Shown: positions 33,938 through 44,075 of the stretch, one piece after another
How positions within the stretch are numbered: position 1 is the first letter of the stretch
How the letters are laid out: each line of letters begins with the position of its first letter
Source: Larix kaempferi
Lineage: Eukaryota; Streptophyta; Pinopsida; Pinales; Pinaceae
Length of the DNA stretch: 64,000 nucleotides
Assembly (NCBI GenBank): GCA_027924585.1
Contig: BSBM01000361.1
Coordinates: forward strand, 66,314,001-66,378,000
Direction of reading: 5' to 3'
Position numbers and translations under genes: made by a program
Notes under the pieces: model-generated
Seen by the model: only the letters and a program-made list of their open reading frames with translations
The model's database searches: none
What the model was told of the DNA's origin: nothing

Positions 33938-34351
33938 ATGACTTCCATGAATTCGAAAGCAGTTCCTCCTGTCTCTCCATTCACCTGTGATGAGTGGAAA
34001 CCAAAGATGATATCATATCTAAAGAGACAAGGTATTTTTGATGTGTATTGGTGTTTTGATATATTTTGCTTCCTATGAAGAGGAAAATGATTGGTTAAAT
34101 GACTGTAACAAAGCCTATGGAGCAATGTGTATTGCTATGTCTCCTAGTATGTGCTACCTCATTGATACAGTTGAATATCAAAGTGATCACAAGACCAATT
34201 TGGATAGAGAATTCGGAAAGCAGAAGGAAGAGGATCATGATATCCATTTGGAGAACAAGCCCAGTGATACCTCCTCAAGTGTTCTCTCTGATTATGTCTC
34301 GGCCTCAAGCATCTCTCATGATGAAGCTTTTCAAGATGAATAAGAAGTTGT
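33938..34351 (+). pseudogene. Element F protein, N-terminal part (gag-like start), broken
   Basis: The ATG at 33938 gives SPFTCDEWKPKMISYLKRQG, which resembles the N-terminal helix region of copia Gag. A one-base frameshift near 34035 moves to a frame with SYEEENDWLNDCNKAYGAMC and LDREFGKQKEEDHDIHLENK, then a serine- and acid-rich run. The LINE inserted after this point. The 19 bp at 34333-34351 is the left copy of the LINE's target duplication. The protein continues at 40806. There is no zinc knuckle. Gag ancestry is inferred from the first 40 residues and the position after the primer site. Confidence 0.6.
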
Positions 34352-34442
34352 GATTTGGCATTACAATCATAATAAATATTTAAAGAGGTGAGCGTTTGAG
34401 GCTGGGACACGTTCTTGGAGTACTAGGGTTTCAGGCGCTGCC

Positions 34443-35707
34443 ATGGCCGCCCCTGGGGGCGAGGATCCTCCTACTCCCCCCCCGTTTGCTGAGTTGGATG
34501 CGTTCAGGAGGCTGGTTGCCTGCGGTGGGAAGAGGAAAGCCCCTCCACCGGTCCCGAAATTTATTAAAAGCTTGCTGATATCCCTGAAATCGACTTGCCT
34601 GAGACGACTTCTGTAAAGATTGCTGTAGCCCTGTCTGAGAGAGGTCTTGTTGGACAATTTATGGGTCTCTGGCCTTCGGCAAATACCACCGACGACTGGA
34701 TTCAAAGAAACTGGAAGCCTCACCTCAAGCATGGATTTACCTGCTACCCTCTGAGCAGCGGTTATTTTCTATTCGAATTCATCAACAAAGATGATAAGGA
34801 TCTCATCTTCAGAAACGGCCCATACTTTATGGGTACCCAGGGGCTGTACCTAAATCGTTGGACGCCGAATTTTGATCCCACGGTGGATCTGCCCAAGGAG
34901 GTGCCGGTCTGGGTCAAGCTTCCCAATCTACCGGTCCATTGCTGGAACTTTGAAGCTCTGCAAATGATTGGAAACGGAATAGGAAAATTCGTTGATAAGG
35001 CAGACAACAAGTTCAGCTACAACTGTGCCAGGATATGTGTCGAAGTGGACCTCGAAGCAGGGCTCCCGGAGGCAGTGAAGCTAAAGGTGGGCACCTGGAC
35101 TCACTATCAGAAAGTAGATTACGAACACCTCCCATTCAAATGTAGGCTATGCCAAGAGCACGGGCACTTTCAGAGGAACTGCCCTAAAAACGAATCCCCT
35201 GATAAGGAAGAAATGGAAGGATGGCAAAAGGTTAAGAGAAACAAATCTGCCTCAAAAGCCAAAGATGCAAGACCTGAGCAATCGAAGGAACAACCTCAGG
35301 AGAAATCGATCCCTACGAAGGAGCCCTCGGAAAAAGACACAACAGCAACAAAGGAACCGGAGAATGAACCAATAGAGATAGCTTCCCACTCCTCGTCCCC
35401 TTCAGAAAACCCAGGCAAGAACAAGAACGTCCCCCCAGCAAAAGAAGTTTGGAAATCTGATGATGAAAATACCTCCATAGGATCTGAAACCGGAGCTGAA
35501 TCTGAAGGGGGGGCCACTGAGACAAGCAGATCGGTTGGAACGCCTGAAAAGACTCCAAGAGGAAGGAAACCAGATCGGAAAAAAAGGGAGGAGAAATCGT
35601 ATAGGGATGTAACAGCAGGAGTCCAGCAAACCATCCCGGATATGATGGAAACTAGATCTTCAAAGAAAGGCAAGGCTTCGAAAGGAGCCACCCCCCCCTC
35701 CTCCTGA
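34443..35707 (+). pseudogene. LINE ORF1: RNA-binding protein with DUF4283 and CCHC knuckle
   Basis: The probable start is the ATG at 34443 (MAAPGGEDPPTPPPFAELDA), shifted by one frameshift near 34570 into the 370-residue frame ending at 35707. Residues WIQRNWKPHLKHGFTCYPLS to FEALQMIGNGIGKFVDKADN form the DUF4283 fold usual in plant LINE ORF1. It is followed by a zinc knuckle CRLCQEHGHFQRNC (CX2CX4HX4C, about 35140) and a charged, lysine/glutamate-rich tail. ORF1 proteins coat LINE RNA. ORF2 starts 6 bp after its stop. Confidence 0.85.
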
Positions 35708-35712
35708 TCCTA

Positions 35713-38700
35713 ATGCAGTTAGTCTCCTGGAACTGCCGAGGGATGGGAAGCAAAACCAAAGAAGAAGCAATTAAAGATCTAATCAAAATGAATTCCCCGG
35801 AGATCCTTCTGATCCAGGAGACGAAAATGGAAGAGCCTGAGACCATCCAGGCTAGCAAAAAGTTTTGGAAAAAAGGTGAAGGAAGGGCAGTCAGCTCCAG
35901 GGGAGCCTCAGGAGGGATAGCCACCTTCTGGAACTCCTCCACGCTAGATCTACTTGAGGAATATAGCACCACCCATTGGTTATTCACGAAGCTGCAGCAT
36001 AGAGACTCGGGGCACCAGATCAGTCTTTTCAACATATATGCTCCGGTTCTCCTTTCAAAAAAAAAAGAATGCTAGGATTTGCTGAACCTGTTCCTGACAG
36101 CAAACCGGCATGACAATCTTGTGCTCGCTGGTGATATGAATGTCACCCTCTCCCTCTCGAAAAAGAAAGGAGGCTCCCCCGTAAGAGACCCGGCACGGGA
36201 ATGGGTTGAAGATATCATATTGGACTGGGATCTGGAGGACATCAAACCCAGCAGAGGTAAGTACACCTGGACAAATAAAAGGGTGGGCCCGGGACATATT
36301 GCTGCCCGACTGGATCGTTTCCTAGTTCACACTTCCTTTCTAACTCTGGGCCTCTTTGCAAATTCTGAAATCCTCCAGGCTTGCACATCTGATCACAAGC
36401 CTATCTCCCTTTCTTTGACCTCTGGAGAAAAATTGGGGCCTATTCCCTTTCGCTTCAGCCCGCTCTGGGTCTCCATGGAAGGCTTTTATGATCTGGTCTC
36501 TGAAACATGGCAAAAATCAGTATCAGGGTCGGCCTTTTTCATATGGGAAGAGAAGCTGCGTAGGCTGAAAGCTGCCTTGAAAATCTGGTCTAAGAAACAG
36601 CGATCCCCTATCTCTGCAATATTACATGCTCAAAGTGCGCTTGGCAGCCACCAGATGCTCATGGAGGAAGCCGTGATCACCCCTGAGCTGCTAAAGGCTG
36701 AGATCGAACTTCAAAAGGCCCTCCACCTTGCGTTGAGAAGAGAAGAACAGTACTGGCGATTAAAGGCTCGCTGTCTCTGGCTCAAAGATGGTGATAAAAA
36801 TACTTCTTTCTTTCATAAGCAGGCAGCAGCTCGGAAGAACCACAACACAATTAGAGAAATCCAATTCCAAGATCAAACAGTCAACAATTTCGATGAGATC
36901 AAGTTCGCAGCCCACTCATTCTTCAAAGGTCTATTCACTGAAGAAATGGATATGCTCCCTAGGCTGGATAGATACCCTATCACTGAGATCCCCACGCTTA
37001 TAACTGAGGAAGACAATCGCAGGATGATTGCCCCAATTTCGACGGAAGAGATAAGAAAAGCTATCCATGGAATGAATCCTGACAAAGCTCCAGGGCCTGA
37101 CGGGTTCTCGGCCAGATTTTACACAGCATGCTGGGACATTATTCAGAAGGACCTAGTCAAAATGGTTAGGAAATCTCAGAATTGCAGCAAAATTGGAGGA
37201 AGCACCAATTCCTCCTTTCTGACGTTGATTCCTAAAGAAAAAGGTGCCCAAAACTTCTCCAGATTTCGTCCCATCTCGCTCTGCAACACTGGGTACAAAA
37301 TCATAACCAAAGTAATAGCAAACAGAATAAAAAACATTCTACCAAGGATCATCCCAGAGAACCAGGGGGGGCTTCATCCAGGGCAGACAAATTCAGGACA
37401 ACATCATCTTGGTACAAGAGGCAATCCACTCAAGCTGCCATCGGAAAGAGAAAGGTATGATAGTCAAACTCGACCTTGCCAATGCCTTTGATAGAGTTCG
37501 GTTAAAATTTCTCTTTGCTGTAATGCATAAAATGGGATTCCATCCCCAGTTAGTCAACTGGATCAAAGCTTGCATTTCGGGACCCTGGATCGCCCCCTTT
37601 GTAAACGGGAGACCGGCAAACTTTTTTCCAAGCCACCAGGGGGCTTAGGCAGGGCTGCCCACTGTCCCCCCTGCTTTATGTCATCCAAGCTTCTGTCCTT
37701 AGCTTTCAGCTAGACAAGAATGTTCAGCCGCATTCACTAAGGGGGCTCTCTATCACCCCAAGAGTGAAGAGATTGAATCATGCCCAGTTCGCTGACGATA
37801 CCCTTCTCTTGGGTCAGGCTAATCTCACAACGGCCAGATCCTTCAAGAATGAGTTGGATGCTTACACCGAGGCCTCAGGTAGCGAAATAAGTTTGAGGAA
37901 AAGCAAAATCTACAGCTGGAACTGTCCCCCCATCGAAATGACAGAGATATATAGGACGCTGGAAATGGAAGGAACTGCCAGGTGGGACTCCATAAAATAC
38001 CTCGGAATTCCTCTTGTGAAATCTGCCCCCAGAAAGAGTCTTTGGATGCCCTTGATGGACAAACTCAAGAGCAAAATTCTGTCATGGGGGGCTTCCTGGC
38101 TGAACAAAGCAGGTAAAATTGTTCTTATCAATTCTGTCCTAACTTCCCTTCCAGTCTACCAAGCCTTGCTCATTTTAGCCCCAAAAGGAATAGTGCAAGA
38201 GATTGACAAAATTCTGAGAAAATTCCTTTGGGAAGGGGGAAGGAATGAGGGGAGGAAAATGCACTTAGTAAGCTGGAGCAAAGTCAAAGCTCCAAAATGG
38301 GAAGGAGGGCTGCAAATCAGAGACGTGGCCACTCAGAACCTAGCAATGGGAGGAAAGATTTTATGGAAAATGATAAGGGGGAAAACCACTTGGAGCACCA
38401 AAGCTCTAAGAACAAAGTATTTCAGAGGTCACAAAGAAAGGTGCCTGGACTGTCCCCCAAGGACTAGGAAAGGTTCTCCAATCCTCACTCTCTGTCTTAA
38501 TTCCCTGAATTTGATATCTTCCAACCTCACTTGGATCCCAAGGAATGGCATTAAAATCAATTTCTGGGAAGACTCCATACTAGGGCAGGCTCCTCTTAAC
38601 ACCTTGGAGGGAATTGAGAATATCAAAAACTGGCTTCACTCGCTTAGCAAATTCACCCTTTGGGATCTTTCAAGTTGGGGCCCGGATGATTCCTGGATCA

Positions 38701-39960
38701 ATTGGAACTTGGGGGCTGTACCAGAAGCTCTCGAAAATGAAGCAAGCTCTCTCTTAGATGCTCTTCAAGGGCTCTCCCCCCATTTTCTCTAAGCTTAAGG
38801 ATAAAAGAGGATGGGGCTCCTCTTCTGGTAAGTACTCTGCTGCTGCTGGATATGCAGCCCTTAAAGCCATCCCTTGGGTTGCCCCAGATCCCTCGGTTTG
38901 GAGGAACCTCTGGAACCATCCTTCACTCCCCAAAATAGATCTGTTTTGCTGGTCACTTCTGCATGATAGTATTTTAACCTGGGACAACCTTCTTAAAAGA
39001 GGCTGGGAAGGGCCTTCAAGATGCCCGCTTTGTGCCAGCCATGAGGAAAACTCCACCCATCTGTTTCTACAGTGCTCCTTTGCTCTTGAGCTCTGGAAAA
39101 TTCTGCTTGATCAGTTGAACCTGGCTCTCCCCCTTTCCATCCCCGCATTGTTTGCCTTCTGGTCCGATTTAGCACCCTTCCCTCTCTCTCAATTGAAGCT
39201 GTTAAAGTTGTGTTGGATGTGGGTTCCTAAAATCCTTTGCTGGAAAGTTTGGCTGGAGCGTAACAATAGAATTTTTAGGGATATAGCAGGAACGCCGACC
39301 CAACTGGCATCCAAAGTGAAGGCCTTGATTGGGGAGCTGGTAGCCTCAAATCCAAACTGGTCTAATGAAACCACCCCGGACAGTATTGAGCATAGCTGGT
39401 TCCATGAGCTAGATCCCTCTCTTCTTACCAGAATCAAGATCTCCTTGAAGCATCAGACCTCGTGGGAAATCAGGTTAGAGGAGCAAGAGTTTCTAAAATG
39501 GAGATCCTCTCTGAATGAGCACATTCTGCAGGTGGATGGGGCCTCGAAAGGGAATCCCGGTCCTGCGGGAAGTGGAGGAGTTCTGATTGACCAATTTGGT
39601 AAAATTATCCTCAACTTCTCCTGGGGGCTGGGCATAAAATCCAACAATGCTGCTGAAATCCTCGCGGTTTGGCAGGGCTTAAATCAGGCTAGAAAGCTTT
39701 CCATTAAGAAGCTCGTTATCATTGGGGATTCCCGAATAATCATCAAGTCTCTCATCCTGAAGAAGGTCCCTAAGAGCATGGAGCTGGCTCATCATTACAT
39801 GAAATTCATAACTCAGATGAATGCTTTCGAGGAGGTAAAACTCTACCATGTCCTTCGGAATCTCAATCAAAATGCTGATCAGGAAGCAAATCTGGGAGTC
39901 TCCCAGAGCAAAGGAGCCCTTCGTCTTAATGGAGCCTATAATCACGTGCCCATCCCTTAG
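35713..39960 (+). pseudogene. LINE ORF2: endonuclease, reverse transcriptase, zf-RVT and RNase H
   Basis: It starts MQLVSWNCRGMGSKTKEEAI, an apurinic-type endonuclease (QETKMEEPE, NIYAP, LAGDMNVTLS, SDHKPISL). An in-frame TAG at 36073 replaces a likely Trp. RT follows: KAPGPDGFSARFYTACWDII, FRPISLCNTGYKIITKVI, frameshift at a G run (about 37365), KLDLANAFDRVRLKFLF, second frameshift near 37640, RQGCPLSPLLYVIQ, active site AQFADDTLLLGQ (about 37780). A third frameshift at a C run (about 38778) precedes the zinc-binding region CPLCASHEENSTHLFLQC. The C-terminal RNase H (39525-39900) has VDGASKGNPG, NNAAEILAVWQG, IIGDSRIIIK and NADQEAN. Domain order is that of plant L1 elements. Confidence 0.9.
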
Positions 39961-40807
39961 TGCAAGTGGAGAGGTCCTTGTCAGATTTGACCAGGAATGG
40001 CATATGAGAAATTCGGTTTCAAAATGCAAAGATTCCCCTGTCGGCAAGCAGACTGAGACTTTAGAGGAAACTGTGGACAGGAAGAAGACAAATAGTGATC
40101 AGGCTCGTATCATGATCACTGCGGGTATCGGGCCTACTACTAATGGAAGTGGCAAATCTCTGTTCCTGTAAGGGATATCGCAGGCAAATCTCTGTTCCAG
40201 CAAGGGATAACGCAGGCAGTTGATGAGAATCATTCCATAAATAAATTGACAACAAAGGATCGGGCCTACATCAGGATGTACTCTCACTCTGTCATCAGAA
40301 ACCAACTCTACAATTCGCTGAAGGAGTCACTGAGCAATTCGGGTCAAGCATTGGCTGCAATTTATGGACGTTATGACAGAACTATAGGTTGTTTCTCTCA
40401 AGGTGGAGCACATGTAGACAAGAGACGCGTTGACAAGCATATTGGATATGGCAAATGCTGCAGGTGAATTGGGAAATCGATGGGCAGAGATGGGAATCAT
40501 TAAAGGCATAAGTAATGCTCCAGGAGTATGAAAAGACTCCATATCAGAATTTTGAAATCGTTCAGAGTATTCTCAGAAACTCTGGTGACACCTTTTTGTG
40601 CATGCATTAAGATTCATTTGTCTGTATTGCAATTATATTCCAGAAATGTTGTAATCCAGAACTGTTGTAATGGGTGAAATTATTTTTCCTGCCGTATCTC
40701 TGGATGCATGCCTATGCTGGACAAGCATCAATGAATGTAAAGCTACTGGCAGCTGATTAGCCTGATGATTTATAAAATAGTCCTATAACCGTTTTAGTAA
40801 AAAAAAA
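39961..40807 (+). other. LINE 3' untranslated region and A-tail
   Basis: About 840 bp with no gene. It holds a perfect-looking 32-bp tandem pair at 40151-40182 and 40183-40214 ('ggcaaatctctgttcc'), a feature seen in several plant L1 3' ends, and ends in 9 A's at 40799-40807 overlapping the target duplication. Confidence 0.8.
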
Positions 40808-41601
40808 GATGAAGAAGAAGTTGTAGATTCAACACATAAAGTTCCTCTTGAATACATTCCTTCCTCTATTGCTCTAGAAGTTGAATACAATTTCGAATTG
40901 TCCCCTTCCCATGTAGCTGATGCAAATGAAAGTGATACAACTAATGAAATGATTCTTTTGGAGAGATTCTCCATTCCGCACTCATGGTCTCAATTTATTC
41001 TATTTGGAATTCTGATCCAGATATGTCAGTTACTACTCTAGAGGTTGAAGAAAATTTTGACTTTTTTACTTCCCATGAGCTTACTGATGTGCAAAATTGT
41101 GATTCACTGGATGTTTTGGAGGCTAGATCAATATTTGGATCCGTTGCATACGCTCTTCTTGGTTCCATGCATCCTCCCTATTCCATAATGATCAAATGCA
41201 CACTTCCTCAAGCTGCAAATGAAGTTGGAGACATTTTGCATTCGCTTGGACACTTGATCCTCCCACTTGGAGTTGATTTGAAGTCCAAGCCACCACCATC
41301 ATGTCATGGTTCATTTGGTTCTGATATCACCTATGTTGGTTCAAAGGAGATATCAAAGAACCATCTACACATTCCTAGATTTGATCCTACCTTAGTTGGT
41401 TCGAATTTCAAGTTCCACGATGATCTTCATATTTTTGGATTTGTTCTCACCATGTTTGGTATGAAGAGAAAGTTCAGAGAGCTTCTAGATTCGCTTGCAT
41501 CCACTGAAGGAGAATACAAGCACATGTTTTTGGAGCATGATCCACTTCTTCCCAAGAGGAAGATACCTCCAGACATAAGATCAAGCATCATACCTAGTTG
41601 A
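40806..41601 (+). pseudogene. Element F protein, C-terminal part, unknown family
   Basis: The frame resumes after the LINE with EEVVDSTHKVPLEYIPSSIA and, after a one-base shift near 40980, runs open for 205 residues to a stop at 41601 (end PPDIRSSIIPS). I recognise no domain. Two segments look like an internal duplication (LEVEYNFELSPSHVADANES and LEVEENFDFFTSHELTDVQN). The last 100 residues (GSDITYVGSKEISKNH, FKFHDDLHIFGFVLTMFGMK, LDSLASTEGEYKHMFLEHD) look like a folded protein rather than linker. A short spacer leads to the polypurine tract. It could be a captured host sequence or a very diverged Gag C-terminus. Confidence 0.55.
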
Positions 41602-41641
41602 GTTTGGATAAATTAATTAATTTTTTTGGTGTGCTTCATGT

Positions 41642-41787
41642 CCATCTTGAGGGGGGGTTTTGTTCCCACAAGGTTTTCCCTCTTTCCTCACTTAAATGGA
41701 CTAATAAATTTGTAAAGGGTGACCTTTGGTCTCAATTAGGAAGGCCCTATTTCTAATATTTCCTCACATAGTCAGGCTTAAGGGGGC
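41642..41787 (+). promoter_or_regulatory. Element F duplicated polypurine tract region
   Basis: Two purine tracts, 'cttgagggggggt' at about 41648 and 'cttaagggggc' just before the LTR (about 41778-41787), frame a block ('aggttttccctctttcctc', 'tgacctttggtctca') that is nearly identical in element G at 48160-48316. The second tract primes plus-strand DNA; the first may be an additional primer. Confidence 0.65.
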
Positions 41788-42500
41788 TGTTGGAATATTC
41801 TAACCATATCATCTTGGTTTTGCATGCATGCATGCATTCCATGCAACACTCCATGCATCCATGCATTGGTAGTTGAGTCTCCTAGTACCTAGTCCTTAAT
41901 TTAGCCCCCCTAGAGCTTAACTTTGGTCATCATTAGCCCTCTTATCAACTTATAGCATCTCATTTACATCACTAAAGTCCAAATGATCCCTCATGCATGG
42001 TTTTAGGATTCCATACAGTTAGTTCCATGATTTAGGGTACCTTGTCCCCTTGATTACTTAGTTAACTAACTGTTACACCTAGTTTCACTACTAATGAGTG
42101 TAGGAGCACCTATTTTGACCACTACAAGTCAGTATTGTGCCTCCTTGGAGTCTCATCCCTTAATTTCTATCCCCAATAACTCAGTGATGTGCCATTCCAC
42201 CCCAGTTGACTAGTCATTCATCATCGGTGTCCACTAGACCTTATCAGGAGATGGTTTCAATGTGTGGATTCCAACTGCCTCTTTGGGATCACAAATTTAT
42301 CCTTTAGAGATGTATTATTTATGTACACATTTTACTGAATAATAAAGGTAATGGAAGCTTTTCCAATTGTTCTTCATTCTCTTGTGTTGTAACACAATTC
42401 TTCTCTATTTTTCCTGTTCAATTCTTTTGATCTCTATTAGACTTGGTGTGAATTTTATCTTTGTCTCTAGATATTTGTGCAAATTTCACAAAATCTCACA
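41788..42500 (+). repeat. Element F 3' LTR
   Basis: 713 bp, 'tgttggaatattc' to 'aaatctcaca', direct repeat of 33151-33860. Directly after it the integrase of C continues with 'ctacccatagg'. Confidence 0.92.
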
Positions 42501-43024
42501 CTACCCATAGGAAAATGGTCAAGTCGAAGCAGTAACAAAACAGTCAATACCATCCTCTAATGAACTGTCAATGCTAGTAAGACTAACTGGCACATCATGT
42601 TGTATCCTACTTTATGGGCTTATCGAACCATGGTTAAACTGCTACATGGTTTTCTCCCTTCTAAATCGTCTATGGAGTGGAAGCAGTTAATCCGATTGAA
42701 TGTGGATTACCTTCGTTAAAGTTAGCAGTACAGCTCCTACCCAAAACATATGCTTTGGAAGAACGATTGATTCACTTGGATCATCTCGATGAGCAATGTC
42801 GAGATGCGTCCACAACAAATGAGGTACACAAGAAAAGGGTCAAAATCCAATATGATAAATCTATCCGAACTAGGGTATTTTCCGAAGGTGACCTTGTCTT
42901 AGTCTACAACCAGGATAACAAACCTTTGGGGGCATGGAAATTTAATACTAGGTTGCTTGGCCCATATATCGTAACACATGTCTGAGAAAAAAGGGGCTTA
43001 TGAGTTAGCAGATTACGAAGGAAA
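42501..43024 (+). pseudogene. int: Element C integrase, C-terminal part
   Basis: The text reads YP-ENGQVEAVTK (third catalytic region, Glu kept), NTIL, NWHIMLYPTLWAYRTM, then the frame 42677-42985 with EAVNPIECGLPSLKLAVQLL, HLDEQCRDASTTNEVHKKRV, FSEGDLVLVYNQDNKPLGAW and LLGPYIVTHV. It aligns throughout with the end of D integrase (25320-25840). It stops at 43024 where element G inserted; the next about 500 bp of C (integrase end and most of the second RNase H, by comparison with D) are missing. Confidence 0.87.
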
Positions 43025-43733
43025 TGTTGGGATATCTCATCATTCAGTTATGTACTTTGCATGCATGCATTCTGCATGCATTGCATGCACCTGCATGCTG
43101 CCCAATCACCAGTTTGATGCCTTCAACACCTAGTCCCTAGTCTTCCAGCACTCGGGAGCTACTTTCCACTCATATTTATCCCTCTTAGTCAAGGAGGCAC
43201 CCACTTCTCACCTTCCACTCCAGAAGGGCGCCTTTTCTCACCTACCAGTCAGTTTCACTTCAATTAATTAGTTTTTCTTCCTTGATTTGAGGATAGACTG
43301 ACTCCTAACTGTTGTTACCACTCCGATTGACCTCCGATGAGCCTTGAATACCTATTCTGAGTTCAGTTCAATCCTCATGTGCCCTCCATTGAGCCTCCAT
43401 CCCTACATTAGTGCCACTTACCATCAGTTACACTTATTACACTCATTTAGACTCAGTTTGACACCTATCTGACAGTGACTTGTGCATTGATGACCAACAC
43501 TGATTGATGATGAGGACTCCTAGTTGGAGCCAAGCTATGCCATGCAATATATTTGAATGACCTCCTTGGCTAATTCAAATTTCTCACTCATTGTGACAGT
43601 ATTGTATTGTAATTCTACCATTCTAGATTATAGAGCACTGATGCATCTCTCTTGCACAGTTTTTACTCCAAATTGTTTTACATCTTTGTGATTGATATTC
43701 TTGTTCAATAGATATGTTGTGACTAACTTTACA
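43025..43733 (+). repeat. Element G 5' LTR
   Basis: 709 bp, 'tgttgggatatctcatc' to 'gactaactttaca'. The first 80 bp hold 'gcatgcatgcattctgcat' and related palindromic words. The LTR is distantly similar in layout to that of element F. Confidence 0.92.
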
Positions 43734-43746
43734 TGGTATCAGATCC
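43734..43746 (+). other. Element G primer-binding site
   Basis: 'tggtatcagatcc' directly after the LTR; initiator-methionine tRNA type with a variant end. Confidence 0.85.
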
Positions 43747-44075
43747 ATTGCAGGGACAAGATATCTCTTCTACAAGTGTTCCACATGAAGAATTGAGTGA
43801 ATTTGCTCAAAATTACTGAAAGTTTGGCATGCAAAATCTCATGTGCATTCGCTCATGTGCATGCAAAGCAGAAAATACACTCCAATCCACTCCAGAAGCT
43901 TGATTTTTCCACATAATTCCTAGATTTGATACATCGGATCTATTCAAGCTTGATTGATCTCCAATCCTAGGTATGATGGAACTCTAAAAGGGTGGATTGT
44001 TCGACCTTACTGTTCTTGTTTTGATTGTGATTTGCAGGTTTATCATCTCCATCAAGTGCATTCGCTATCTTTGAG

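Larger units (their letters stand above)
34352..40805 (+). mobile_element. L1-type LINE (non-LTR retrotransposon), nearly full length
   Basis: About 6.45 kb with ORF1, ORF2 and an A-tail, flanked by a 19-bp target duplication with one mismatch ('aagatgaataagaagttgt' at 34333-34351 and 'aagatgaagaagaagttgt' at 40806-40824). It inserted into the coding region of element F. It has few inactivating changes: one frameshift in ORF1 and one stop plus three frameshifts in ORF2, several of them at homopolymer runs. It is the best preserved autonomous element here. Confidence 0.9.
33151..42500 (+). mobile_element. Element F: non-autonomous copia-like LTR element, split by a LINE
   Basis: LTRs at 33151-33860 and 41788-42500, primer site, polypurine tract and flanking 'ctact'/'ctacc' (33146-33150 and 42501-42505, a 5-bp target duplication with one change) define a complete insertion into the integrase of element C. 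Without the LINE the interior is only about 1.5 kb. It encodes one protein of about 400 residues with no protease, integrase, RT or RNase H. LTR and 3' end structure resemble element G, so an autonomous relative of G probably supplied the enzymes. Confidence 0.88.

Noticed and set aside
34762-35691. Several minus-strand ORFs over LINE ORF1
   Set aside because: Shadows of the real LINE ORF1 on the plus strand.
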